Shown here one piece after another: positions 28,220 through 40,100 of a stretch of DNA of 64,000 bases. Position numbers and translations under genes: made by a program. The notes beneath the pieces were generated by a model that worked only from the letters and a program-made list of their open reading frames with translations, was not told the origin of the DNA and made no database searches. Source of the DNA: Saccharomycopsis crataegensis (taxonomy: Eukaryota; Ascomycota; Saccharomycetes; Ascoideales; Saccharomycopsidaceae); the NCBI RefSeq assembly GCF_037102585.1, contig NW_027043822.1:335001-399000 (forward strand), in the 5' to 3' direction. Position 1 is the stretch's first letter, and every line of letters starts with the position of its first letter.

Positions 28220-30826
28220 TCAAAGTTTTATGATAATATCATCACCTTGAATAATATCGCCAATAACACTAACGCTGTCAACTCTAACTTTCAAAGACTT
28301 GACTTTTCCAACTCCATTTCCATTGCCAGAATCAGCCAACTTCTGCAAATCGATGGCCCAGTAATTGAAAAAGGAAACCCCAAAAAACTCATCATTAATA
28401 AAAATATTCCAATAAGCAGCTCTCGTTAAATTATTAGAAATGAAATCGACCCATTTAATGTAGATTAAATTTGGATTCAACAGTTTAACACTTTCCAAGT
28501 TCTTGATCTTGTTACGCATAGAAGGCATTGATGTGATGTCCTCATCTAAAATTGAAAGAATTGATAATTCACCAATATAAAGCTCTGTTAGACTGGTTGG
28601 CACAGAGTTGTCTGGTAAAATAATCCATTCTTCATCATCATCATTATCATAATCTTCCGAAGACGTTAATAATGCAGATTCGCTTGAAGAAGGAGTGCTA
28701 CTGGAACAGGTTCTAGTATTATTAATAAACGACGATCCAGTCCTTCTCAACTCACTTCCATCATGTAACTTGTAAACATTGGCAAATATTTTTTCATCCG
28801 CTTCATTAAATCCATTATGGTTTTTTCTATCGACTTGTTGGTTGCTAACCCAGCTGACGTTAACAGAGTCCAAAATGCAGTATTCCCATTTGACACCCCT
28901 TGGAGTTGGGAAAGTCATTTCGATAGTCTTCCAATCAGTTTCATAAAATGAGCTCTTGATATCCAGTCTTCCAATATCCAATGGGACTTCCAAAACACCA
29001 TCTCTGATATTATAAATAGACTTGTATCTTCTCTCAATCCTGTATTTAAGTTCCAATTGGAAATATCCATCAATCTGGCCAATTTCACTAATGTTGGACT
29101 TCAAATTATCAATAAAGCTTTCCTTATCAGATTCATTGACCGCAGTCACACTCAGAAATTGGAAGTCTTTGTTGACAATATTATACTTATAGGTCATCCT
29201 AATCCTGATGTTTTCACTGGAACAATCATTTCCAAAATTGAATAGCCGTTTACTCTTCAACTCCCTATCAATATCACTGAGTTTATCACTGTCACTTAAA
29301 ATTAGCTGGCTGTTATTCTTCACAATCTTCAAACACGAGCCGCCGACAAAAGATTCATCATCATCAATGGAGATATCAATTAATTGGTATTTTTTACTGA
29401 GGCTCTTTGTGTCTTGACTGTAAACAATATCAGGGATCTCATATTGGAAGTTGCTATTCACCCAATAGTTATTGAAAACCGTCTTACCATTGATGGCAAA
29501 GAACTTCCCTTGACCTTTGGAAAAATTTGAATAAAACAAAAATGATTGTTTTTTGGAATGATTATTAGCAAAAGGATAGAAACAACAAGCGCCGTATGCA
29601 TCAATATAAGTCGCTATTGTGTCATTGTTACCATCGTATTTCCAAAGTTTTGCATCATTCTTCAAAAAGTTGTCTTTACCCAAGAATTCATAAGTCCAAG
29701 CAGGAGCAAAGAGACAAACATTGGAATCATATTCTTTGCAAAAATTAACAGCAATTGGCACGTCATAGCCCCCATTACCTATTTTTGAGCCTCTTCCAAA
29801 CATATCAATTCCGACGTATAATGAAGAATTAATTCCATGAAGTCCGGCAATTGCCACGTTCTTTTTAAGGATACTCTCATCCCACCAATAATTTGTCAAG
29901 AAGTAATCTGAAGATTTAAAGAGTTCATAATTCAAAGGAGACACACCATTTTCGTATTTAATTTTGTTGAGCTCAGGAATAAAAGAATCATACCAAATGA
30001 CTTTTGACCGGGGTGAAATGCTATGAATGGATGCTCTCAATTGTTCCACAAACGTGATAATTTCAAAGGACTCAGAACGATTAAGGAACCTTGTTTCAAT
30101 GTTTATCAAGTACCCATCAAATTTATAATGCTCGTACAACTTCACAAGCATTTTAATATAAATGTATTCATGATTTTGATTTTTGCAACATAATTGTGAA
30201 AGCTGTCTGAATTTGTCGGCAGTATTGCCTTCAATAATAATGGTACCCATACAGTCAATACCAAATTTATGACAATTGTTGATCCAGGACACTGTTGGTA
30301 CACTGATCATATTGTGTGAGAAATAAATGAAATGGTTCACTAGAGAGGGGAATTGTAGGAAATAATGTAAACCGTTTGGATGAGGAAAGTATCCGAGAGG
30401 TGATAGGTCCTCATTGTCGACATAATTGCCTTTAAAATCATGACATACCGATAAGTTAATACCAGCAGATTTTGGTGTCGATCTTTTATAAAATGCCAAA
30501 TCTTGACGGGGAATTCTGAAGCTATCATATAAATTATCATTGATCTGATCGTAGTTACTGTACCAGTCACTAAGTTCTTCCAAAGAATTCAAGTACAATC
30601 CATCAATACAAGTTCTAAAGTTATTTGCCGCAATATTGTTAATACCGCCAGAAGTAGCCAAATCTGGAGCACCATTGATAGAATCTGTATCCAGAATTGT
30701 TGCAGCCTGAGAATAAACGGAAGGCGCTCTAGAATTCCTTGAGTCTCTTAAATCTATTGATTGGTGATTGCTTTGTGTGCTTCCTCTTCGAGAAAGCCTT
30801 CGACTAACACGAGCATGGGAAAACAT
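28220..30826 (-). CDS. Cytosolic endo-beta-N-acetylglucosaminidase (ENGase), GH85
   Basis: 868 residues from ATG 30826. The GH85 TIM barrel occupies about residues 100-400, with the order expected: GYFPHPNGLHYFLQFPSLVN, VSWINNCHKFGIDCMGTIII (beta-strand leading to the acceptor site), then the catalytic YKFDGYLINIE with Asn242 and Glu244 in the N-x-E arrangement of the family, then VIWYDSFI and FLTNYWWDES. The Glu is the acid/base and the Asn stabilises the oxazolinium intermediate. The C-terminal half is beta-rich, as in other GH85 enzymes, with an acidic low-complexity loop. No signal peptide, so it acts in the cytosol and trims N-glycans from misfolded glycoproteins exported from the ER, like Endo-Om of Ogataea and human ENGASE. 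S. cerevisiae lacks it. Confidence 0.9.
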   Translation of the reverse strand: MFSHARVSRRLSRRGSTQSNHQSIDLRDSRNSRAPSVYSQAATILDTDSINGAPDLATSGGINNIAANNFRTCIDGLYLNSLEELSDWYSNYDQINDNLYDSFRIPRQDLAFYKRSTPKSAGINLSVCHDFKGNYVDNEDLSPLGYFPHPNGLHYFLQFPSLVNHFIYFSHNMISVPTVSWINNCHKFGIDCMGTIIIEGNTADKFRQLSQLCCKNQNHEYIYIKMLVKLYEHYKFDGYLINIETRFLNRSESFEIITFVEQLRASIHSISPRSKVIWYDSFIPELNKIKYENGVSPLNYELFKSSDYFLTNYWWDESILKKNVAIAGLHGINSSLYVGIDMFGRGSKIGNGGYDVPIAVNFCKEYDSNVCLFAPAWTYEFLGKDNFLKNDAKLWKYDGNNDTIATYIDAYGACCFYPFANNHSKKQSFLFYSNFSKGQGKFFAINGKTVFNNYWVNSNFQYEIPDIVYSQDTKSLSKKYQLIDISIDDDESFVGGSCLKIVKNNSQLILSDSDKLSDIDRELKSKRLFNFGNDCSSENIRIRMTYKYNIVNKDFQFLSVTAVNESDKESFIDNLKSNISEIGQIDGYFQLELKYRIERRYKSIYNIRDGVLEVPLDIGRLDIKSSFYETDWKTIEMTFPTPRGVKWEYCILDSVNVSWVSNQQVDRKNHNGFNEADEKIFANVYKLHDGSELRRTGSSFINNTRTCSSSTPSSSESALLTSSEDYDNDDDEEWIILPDNSVPTSLTELYIGELSILSILDEDITSMPSMRNKIKNLESVKLLNPNLIYIKWVDFISNNLTRAAYWNIFINDEFFGVSFFNYWAIDLQKLADSGNGNGVGKVKSLKVRVDSVSVIGDIIQGDDIIIKL

Positions 30827-31148
30827 GGCTCACCAGATAGGAAAAAAAAAGATAAGAAGAGGAAAGAAATCGAAGCTCCTTGAATGATTATAATATTGCG
30901 ATCAACGAGGAAAGAAATAAAGCACAAATAAATATGACAGAGAGAATGATATAATTTGTTGATAAGGATTGTTTGTGATAATAACCTTGTGAGAGCGATG
31001 ACCTTTACCCGTTTTTAATCATGTGACAAATCGGCGTACTTTCTTGGAGACGAGACGATAAAGAGATCAGATTTTTTTTTTTGGTTGAGGGAATTTGGAA
31101 TGACATAGTCCATTTGTTGTTTGCTGATTTGTAATCCTCCTCTATACC
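30827..31148. other. Divergent promoter between ENGase and the small membrane protein
   Basis: 322 bp; a T11 run at 31071-31082. Nothing else recognised. Confidence 0.6.
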
Positions 31149-31649
31149 ATGGCTCTTTTGGTTTTGCTTCTATTTTTCATGGCGATTGTAATCGCCAGTG
31201 TCTTGTTGCCTGCTATCAATGGTATCGGCAAGTTCGAAATCGACAGAGATTCTCGAAAAAAGAAGCAGGATGATGAAGATGAAGTGAATGTGGCTGTAAC
31301 CAGTTCATCGTCCTTTGGCTACGTCCCACCAGATGAATACGATGAAATCGAATCGCCAGAAGAAAAGAAATCAAAGAGACAGTTAATTAGGGAAAAGTTG
31401 GAACAAGTGGAAATTCCTTTGAAGTTTAAGACCACTGTGTTGGATGACCAGGAGGTTCCTAATCGTGGGATTAGACAAAGAAGAGTGGTCCACAAAGACT
31501 CTAATGAGAAAGATCCTAATGTATTTGACTTTGATATCGACCAATTGATTGATGAAGACAACAGACAACAGGCCAATGAGTATAAAGCCCAGGTCAAGAA
31601 GGTTATTGGCCAGAGCAAAAGTAACAGCAACAGCCCACTTCTTCCATGA
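31149..31649 (+). CDS. Small single-pass membrane protein of unknown function
   Basis: 166 residues from ATG 31149. The first 23 residues are a strong hydrophobic segment (MALLVLLLFFMAIVIASVLL), either a signal anchor or a signal peptide; no clear cleavage site. The remainder is charged, with coiled-coil-like SKRQLIREKLEQVEIPLKF and an acidic FDFDIDQLIDEDNRQQANEY. Conserved-looking PNRGIRQRRVV may be a folded or binding segment. A type III topology with the charged part in the cytosol is likely, since Lys/Arg follow the hydrophobic segment. Family not recognised. Confidence 0.65.
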   Translation: MALLVLLLFFMAIVIASVLLPAINGIGKFEIDRDSRKKKQDDEDEVNVAVTSSSSFGYVPPDEYDEIESPEEKKSKRQLIREKLEQVEIPLKFKTTVLDDQEVPNRGIRQRRVVHKDSNEKDPNVFDFDIDQLIDEDNRQQANEYKAQVKKVIGQSKSNSNSPLLP

Positions 31650-31996
31650 AAAACAAAAAACAAGAGGAAGTTGGAGAAAAGTCCTAATAAGAACTAATTT
31701 TCTGGTTTGGTTGATTATATAATGACCCATTTTAACGAATTTTTTTTATTTGATTTTGAAAGTATATATAATGCACAATGTAGCAACACTATGCAAGTGT
31801 CACGATGTCCGGCTTTTTGGATGGAATTTTTCCTCGTGGTGTGTGGGTTGTGTTGGGGTAAGGCTGTTGGTGATGGAAATTGAAAAACGAAGGGGAATCA
31901 TTAAAATAATAATAATAATGGTATCTCCATCAGATTATAAAAATATATTTGTTGGCCAGACAGATAATTGCATCAATCGAATCAGTTTATCTTACC
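31650..31996. other. Intergenic region upstream of CTR9
   Basis: 347 bp with a T run and an AAT run (31905-31919). Nothing else seen. Confidence 0.6.
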
Positions 31997-34900
31997 ATGT
32001 CTTCTGATAAGGTAGAGGATTCGGTGAAGTTCTATCTTCCAGATGAAGAAAATCTCAATAAGTACTACCATAATAAAACAATTGAAATTTTATTGACCGA
32101 CGAAGACGAAACCCAGCAAAATGATGATGAAATTGTCTCTGTCAACATTCCAAAAGATTTAACCGACGACCCAACTGAACTTTGTACTTTATTGGAAAAC
32201 TATTCTCAGAAGAAGGAAATTTGGCTTTCTTTTGCCGTGTCTTACGCGTTACAAAACAAATTCAAACAATCTGCAGAATTAATCAAGTCCGCTTTCCAAT
32301 CAAACCAACTTCAGCAGGCAGGTAACTTTCAGAAATTCAATTTCCATTTGTTTACCGCCTGTTTGAACATCAGAAAGGCCAGGGTTGCCAAGACCATCGA
32401 AGAGAAGGAAGAATGTTTTAGAATTGCCGACAATGAACTCGATATTGCCTTCTCCATCAATCCAGTTTCCAACGAAGCTTTATTAGCCAGAGCCATTCTT
32501 ATGTCATTGAGAACCCCAAGTGACTATGATGGATTGTTGGCTTCTTTTGAAAAAGTATTGAAGAAGGATGAAAATAACGCCTTTGGATTGTTTGGTAAGG
32601 CCAAGATATTATTCAAGAAAAGAAATTACACATTGGCTCTCAAGATCTTCCAGCAGATTTTAATTTTGAACCCATTATTGAAACCTGATTCGAGAATTGG
32701 TATAGGTTTATGCTTTTGGTTTCTTGGGGATCTTCATTCAGCCATCGACGCTTGGGAAAGATCTTATGAATTATTCCCGAAGGATTTTACTAGCGGGTTA
32801 TTGATTTCTATTGTGAAATTTAACAGAGCGTTTAATGAATCATTAACCGACAATGAGTTCATCAAGCAATATTCCGAAGTTGTCAGTATTGTGGCAGATT
32901 TTTATAATGGAAAAACTCTTCCGGAATATGAAAATATTAAACTAAAATTGGAAGACGACGTGGAAGTTCATGAAGATAGCAAAAGCTCAGTGACACTGGG
33001 AATATATAAAAGAAACCCATATTTACTCAACATCTTATGCTCTTATCTTTATTCTAAAGGTAAGTTTGGCTTGTTGATTAAGATGGTGGAGGACTTTCTT
33101 GGCCAGTCAGCAAGTACTTTAGAAGCTTATAATAGGGTTGCGGTTTCCGATTTATTCTTTTGGTCAGCAAGAACTTATTTTTCTCTTGCCAACAGCGGTA
33201 TTGAAGAAGATCATGATTTGCCACCTCACGTGAATAGCTTGCCAAAAGACTCATTATTAAATAAATCACAACAAATGATAACCAAATCCCTAACTTATGA
33301 CAAAAAGAACCTTTACTCAAGATTTTTGTCTGGTCAAATACAATATTTGAAGAAGAATATCAATGATTCTATATTGATCTTTGAAAACCTCATAAAGAAC
33401 CTTGAAGGGGAGATGGGTAATAGTGTGAACAAGAATTCCAAGAACGAAGCCAAGGATAAGTTGGTGGAAATCAATTATATGCTTGGATTGTTGTACCATG
33501 AAAAAGTGTTTTCTGAGGATGGAGAAATCACCAAGGCTGGATCCGTGAGCGCATTAACTAAGCAAACCAAGTCAATGGACTCAAAATCGTTAATGACAAA
33601 GGAAAATATCGACAACGTCAAGAAATCAATGAGTTATTTATCGATATACTTGAAATTATGTGGGCAACTTAAAGAATCAGTGATTGTCAATGCTTACTTG
33701 ACCAACGCTAAGAATTACGAGTACTTGAACCAGTTTGATAAGGTGCTAACCAATTTGGAAAAAGCAGTGGAATTATACAAGATTCACGGAGGGGTATTGG
33801 ATTCTGAAGGAGCTTTGATTGAAGATCCTGCTAAACAAATTCCTCCTGAAATCTTGAATAATATTGGAGTTTTCCACTTTTTGAAGAATAATCTTGCGGC
33901 ATCGAAGCAATTCTTTGAGGTTGCAGTGAAGTCAAACGATTTGTTATCCAATGAGTTTAGTGAGGATCAAAAGACCACAATTCAATATAACCTTGCTAGA
34001 GTTAATGAAAACGAATTGCTTCTTCAAGGGTTGTCTGTCATTAAAGAGGAAGCTGTTGATGCCACTGGCGATACTACAATGAGGACAGAAGAAGAAGATG
34101 ATGACTTGATGACCTCGACCACCAAGCAAATCCAGAAATTGTATTCGGATGTTATTGGTAGGGCTCCAAATCACGTGTATTCCAAAATGCGTTCTTATTA
34201 TTCTTTGGCATTGGACCCATTGTACACCGCTTCCAGTGAAAGACTCGATGAGTTAGACGAAAAAATCCGCCTGTTACTCAATTCGTACGAATCAAGTTTG
34301 GAAATCCGTGCTTTCTATGGTTGGTTCATGAAAAAGTTTAAGAGAAGACTTACGAGTTATAATGAAACCATCAAAAGTCATAACCCAGAAGATAAATTGT
34401 ACAAGGATACATTGACGAAATATGATTCTCATGATTGTTATTCATTAATTTCTTTGGGTAATATTTATCTTTTATTGGCTCGTGAGGCCAAGAATATTGT
34501 AAAGCTGAAGGGGAAGAAAGCGTCATCTGCTGAGATTGCTAAGCAGAATAATTTCTACACCAAGGCCACCCAGTTATATCAAAAAGCCTTGGTGGTTGAT
34601 CATTTCAATTTATTTGCTGCCCAAGGGTTGGCAATCGTGTTTTCGGAATTGAAACAATCTGATGTTGCGCTTGAAATTTTCAAGAAAATTAGAGATTCTT
34701 TGAATGATGTTTCCATTTTCATCAATTTAGGTCATGTTTTGATTGATATCGGGCAATTCAGCAGGGCCATTGAATGTTATGAGATTGCTGTTAATAGATT
34801 TGGTGGACCCGGAGCTTCTTCAGTATTAGCTGATAACAACAAGGACGAGATTTTAGATATTTTCAATGAGGATGCCCTTGCAAAGTACAAAGATGATCTT

Positions 34901-35836
34901 CAGTCATTGACCACTAATAGTAGCTATTTCACTTTGTTGGGTAGAGCTTGGTATTGTAGAGGGGTTGGTGAAAAATCATTAGATTCGTTGAGAAATTCGT
35001 TGAAGTTTTCAGAAAAGGCGTTCTTAATTGCGTATGCCCAACATTTGAAGAATCAAAACTCCCAAGTGTTTTTGCTTCCATCATTGAAATTCAACATTGC
35101 GTTTATTTATTTCCAAATTGCGGAATTTGTTAGAAAGACCCCAAATAACAAGAGAACTGCCGAAGAAATCGAGAAGACCATTGAAGGTTTGGATCTTGCT
35201 ATCAAGATCTTGGAAGAATTGGCCGGCAACAAGAATCCTCCATATCCTCCAACCGAATTGAACCAAAGAGCTACTATGGGTACCAACACCATGAAACCAC
35301 AATTGGCTAGAGAACTTGAAAGTCAAAAGACTTATGAGAAGGAATACGCCGATAAGATTATTGAAGGTAAGAAGATCAGAGAACAAGAAAAGGCGAAGAT
35401 GGAAGCCGAACAGCTTAGACGTAAAGAGAATGAAGAAAAGATCAAAGAAAAGCTAAGATTGGAAAGAGAAGAGCTACAAAAGACGGCGATTGAATGGGCC
35501 ACCGAATTAGCCGAGAGAAACAAATTGGCAGAAGCACAAGAAAGGCAAAAGAAGGGCAAAAAGACCGATTCGGATGGGTTTGTATATGAGGATTCTTCTG
35601 AAGATGAGAACCACGACGGTGAACCTAAAGAAGAAAATGATTCTAAGAAGAAGAAATCGAGAAAAAGAGCCGCTGGTGGTGAAAAGAGAAAAAGAGAACC
35701 AAAGGAAGATGATGGCAATACCGGTGGCCGTAAAAGAAAGTTGGTTAAGAAATATAAGTCAGCTGATGTTATTGAGGATAGTGATGAAGAGGCTGATTAT
35801 GCACTCGCTGGAAGAAAGGATGATACCGAGACTCAT

Positions 35837-35871
<35 letters not shown>

Positions 35872-36244
35872 AGAAGAAGAAGAAGGAGAGGAAATGGAGA
35901 ACGCTGACGGCGATAAGAATCAAGATGCTGATGTTGATGAAGATATGAAAGAGGAGGTAGATTCTGATGATGTGAAGGGGGAAATTGCCGAAGAAGCAGA
36001 TGTAAAAGAGGAAGAAGAAGATGAAGAAACTGCAGACTCTAAGACAAATAATGATGAAGTTGATGTCGAAGTGAATGAGGAAACTGAGGCTAATGAGGAA
36101 AAGGAAGAAGAAGGCAGTGAAAAAGGAAACGAAGAAGGAGCTGAAAAAGTAGATGAGGAAGAAGCTCTAAAAGAGCGGGATGAAAATGAAGATAATGATG
36201 AAAAGGAGGAGACTGTGGAAAGTTCAGAGAAAGAGGATAACTAA
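31997..36244 (+). CDS. CTR9: CTR9, TPR scaffold of the PAF1 transcription elongation complex
   Basis: 1,415 residues from ATG 31997. A long array of TPRs covers residues 60-1100, with typical pairs such as FGLFGKAKILFKKRNYTLAL, SVFINLGHVLIDIGQ-like (FINLGHVLIDIGQFSRAIEC) and AAQGLAIVFSELKQSDVALE. After the TPRs a highly charged helix (EKAKMEAEQLRRKENEEKIK) leads to a Lys-rich segment and a tail of about 200 residues dominated by Glu/Asp. This is the layout of Ctr9 (S. cerevisiae protein 1,077 residues; here the acidic tail is longer). Ctr9 holds Paf1 and Cdc73 and helps RNA polymerase II deposit H2B ubiquitin and H3K4/K36 methylation. The Glu run is encoded by GAA/GAG slippage-prone sequence and may vary in length. 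Confidence 0.92.
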
Positions 36245-37138
36245 GATAATGAAAAAAAATGAAATAAATTAACGACAAGGGAGACTCAGGTGACATAGAG
36301 TCAGCAAGACGAAAAGCTAGAGGATCTGAGGGGGGAATATCGATTTCAAGTTGATGGAGAAACAATGCAATATCATAAAAATGCAGAAAAAAAAAACAAT
36401 AATATTCTTGATGTTTGGATAATTTCCCATACTTTTTCTGCGTCTTTGTCTCTCAATTTTCATATTATTCTATTCTATTCTTTTTCTATCTTATCTTTTT
36501 TTTTTGTACTTTTTATTTTTATTTTTTTATTTTTATTAAATTTTATTGCCATTTTTGTATTAATTTTAATTTTATCTTATTGTATTTACTCAATTTTCTT
36601 TATTTATATTTGAAATTCTAAAATTGGTGGAGATCCTATGTCTGATATTCTGTGTGATTCCGCCTGGAATTGTAATTGAGATGTAGAAATACGTTATATT
36701 TTTATGTTGGAATCTTGGGGGTTCTGATAAACTGGGAAGTAACCAAAAAAAAAAAAGCATAAAGTCTCATTAAACATATTCTCTAAAGAACACCTTCTAG
36801 AAAAGAGAGTATTTATAAAAGCGGAAAATAAAAGAGAAAAAAAGACATCAACTTAGGTTCATACGGTTTTTTGAGTTCAGAAGAGGAGAAAGAACCCAAA
36901 GAAAAAGAAATAACCAACACCTCATTAGTACTGAATAAAAAAATTCTCATGAAAATTTCCATATCCGCTGGAAATAGCGTTAACATTGCAAGAAAACTAG
37001 ATAAAAAAAAGAGATAGAACAACAAAAAAAAATTTATAGTCATAATGCATGTTAGTTAGAAAGCAAAGAACAAAAGGAAAAATATATCATCAAGTAATTA
37101 CAAGAAAGAAAAAAAAAAAGAAGGCATTAGTGTAAAAA
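36245..37138. other. Convergent intergenic region
   Basis: 0.9 kb, very T-rich at 36470-36610 (probable 3' UTR and polyadenylation signals of CTR9) and A-rich at 36750-37120. No gene seen. Confidence 0.65.
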
Positions 37139-40100
37139 TCACAACAATCCCAAATCATTTTTCGAGTCATCATCCAAGCTTCTCGAAATATCGTCATCCC
37201 TTGCCCCGGATACATCATTGGTTGTATCAGCTCCATAAAGCTTAGGGGTGATCTGGTTTCTTGGTGTGTTTCCGCCAAGGCCGCTTAATGGATTCCAAAG
37301 ACTAGTTAAACTTGTGTTATTAAGCTGGGTGGAAACTCTGGATGGAAAACTTCCAAAAACACTAGTGCTGGAGCCATGTTCACGTTCAGATAATAATAAA
37401 GGTAACTTATCGGATCTCTCAAATGTATTCGCTGGCAAATTGTCATCATTTAGAGCTAGAGAGCTGTTAACAGAACCGTTACCAGCTACACTTGGAAGAG
37501 AGACAAAGCTATCGTTTTTCAATTCAAGGGATTCAACATCCGCGTTTTCATCATCACCATCGTCCATAATATTTGGAACGCTTGATACACCAGCACTAAA
37601 TCCAGTCGAAGTCAGAGACTGATTAATGAGTTTGGACAGTGAATCCTCGTTTTCGTTAGTTGGAAATCCATTCAGATTGCTCGCAGAGATTTTTGGCGAG
37701 GCAGCCCTAGCGACTACAGCAGGAATGTTTGGATCTTCGCCTCTAAAAGAGAAAGTTTCTGCTACATCACTACCACCATGATCAATCGAACTTCTTGCTG
37801 TAGTTGAAGAGTTAAAATTATCAATTCCTTGCCATCTAATCAAAGATGTCAAATGTTTCCTCAGTTCAATGGCATCTTCATAAGAAGGCGGTGGTCCTGC
37901 ACGAGCGATTTGCTCTTCACTATTGGCCAATAATAGTCTATTAATAGTGCCATTCTTCATTAACGGTTCTTTTCCAACACTCTGATGATAAGTTGGAGGC
38001 TTTATTGGAGGCTTAGTTAACAAATGCATTTCTGGCTTATCCTTAGCGTCTTCACCAAATATGCTGTTTGTTTTGGCAACTGGAGCATTGGAAGCAAGCA
38101 ACAACGGAGATTTAATACTAGATGCCAGTGATTTTACATTACCATTCAAAGTGGGTGACAAAGCTTGCAAAGTTGGTGACAAAGCTCTGAAATTCGGAGA
38201 TAAATTCGGAGATAAACGAGCTGTTCTAGCCGGCAGCAACTCAATGGTATTCGGACCATTCGAAATAGGGCTCAACAAGTTATCAATATTACCGTTTGTT
38301 GTTGACGATGCCTGAGGAGACATACCCACCAGATGGAGATTTGGTTTCATCGGCTGGGCCTGGACCGCCACAAGATCCAAATCGACAGCCCTTGGAGAGT
38401 ACAAATTTGAAGAAATCATATCGGGAGTAATGTCCGATTGAAATTCATTATCTAAAGTCGTATAATCTTCACCAGTTGGCATGTGGCTCTCACTATCACC
38501 ATTTTCAAATATTTCCTCAGTAGGAATAGCCGGCTTACGATGGGCATCAATCGCACTAGTGACGCGAAGTTCATCGTCCAAAACGTTATTAAGCTTTTGT
38601 GTAGGATTGAAGTTTTCCACTTGATGTCCATCAGTCAGTAGGATTTCTGGTGGGAAAAGTGGATTGTTGTTTGTCAAGATTTCAATTTCCCCACTTTCTT
38701 TCTTTTTTGCATAAGTGTAAGGATCATACATTCCAACCCCATCATAAGCTGGTAATAAAGTGTTAGCTTGAGTACACAAAGGATGTAACAAATTGATGGG
38801 CGAGTCGATGGAGATCTCATAGTGTTTTCTCTTTGGTTTATCAAGAGCTGAGCCAGTTGAATCACTTTTCTTTCTGCTAGCAATACTTGGGCGACGCGAG
38901 CCATGTGAACTATAACTGCCGCCATTATCTGACATATCGCTAAGTGCCCCATCATTATTATGAGCAACTGATCGCAAAACGTCGCTGCTTGATTCAGGCA
39001 AATTTCTTGCATTTGCATCATCATCAGCAAGGTCAAATTCATCAATTTTCTTGGAAAGCCTAAGAGAGATTTTGATCCAGTGATGACATTGAATGTTTTT
39101 ATGCTTTGCATCGGGATGAAGCTTAGAGCTAAATTTTGAAAACATCTCTGGAACGTATAATTGGTAATTGAAGTCCTTGGAGCTGATATATTCTTCTTCA
39201 TCATCTTCGAGTGATTTTTTGGGTTTTTTAGTTTTCTTTTTACCATTATGTTTAGAATCTTCAATCTTTTTTGAAGAATTGTTTTGAGCAGTGTGACCTA
39301 TAAGATTGCTGGCAATATTTTGGGGTATGGCTGAATTATCATTCGAATAAACGAAAGAGGAATCATTCACATTGAGAGTCGATCTTTGGTGAGAATTTTT
39401 CTTATCAGATGTGTTTTTATCGCTAATGATACTATTATTGAACCCGAGGTCCTCGAAATCCCTCAAGAGATTAGTTCCGACTTTCGGTTTATGCTCTAAT
39501 AACAAGAATTTCCTTTGAGGTTCAAGTCTATGAACTTTTCTTTTTTTACACCAATATTCCAAAATCTCGATAATAAAGATCTTGATCTTGTATAGTTTGA
39601 CATTTTTGTCGGTTGGCACTACTCTAATATTGATCGGCATAAAACTGTTAAGAATGACTGAATTAGAGGCGATCAAAATAGAATAATTTAAACGATCTTC
39701 CCAACTTTTGTTGATCAAGATTGGATCGAAGTTATCTTCAATTGATTGCGACAGATTGGTTCTAATTAGATTAACCTTCTTTTTTGCTCTGAGGGCAGAC
39801 TTGAATTTCCCAATCCTTCCAATTTCCAAGTTTAACCAATAATTGACAAATCCAAAAGTCAAATTTAAGGATTCTGGAGTCGATTGTGCAATCTTATGCT
39901 CGAAGTTGTAAATATAATCGCCCTGGTGGAATACATAATTGCCTTGAGAGTCAATATGATTAAGTTTCCCATGGGGGCTAGAATTAGCCCCCAAATTGTA
40001 TATGCTGACACTATCTGAATCAAGTTTCAGGGCGGATGCTGCCAAATCCAAACTTTTTCTAGCGGTATTTGATATCTGTTGCGTAACATTGGTAGCTTTG

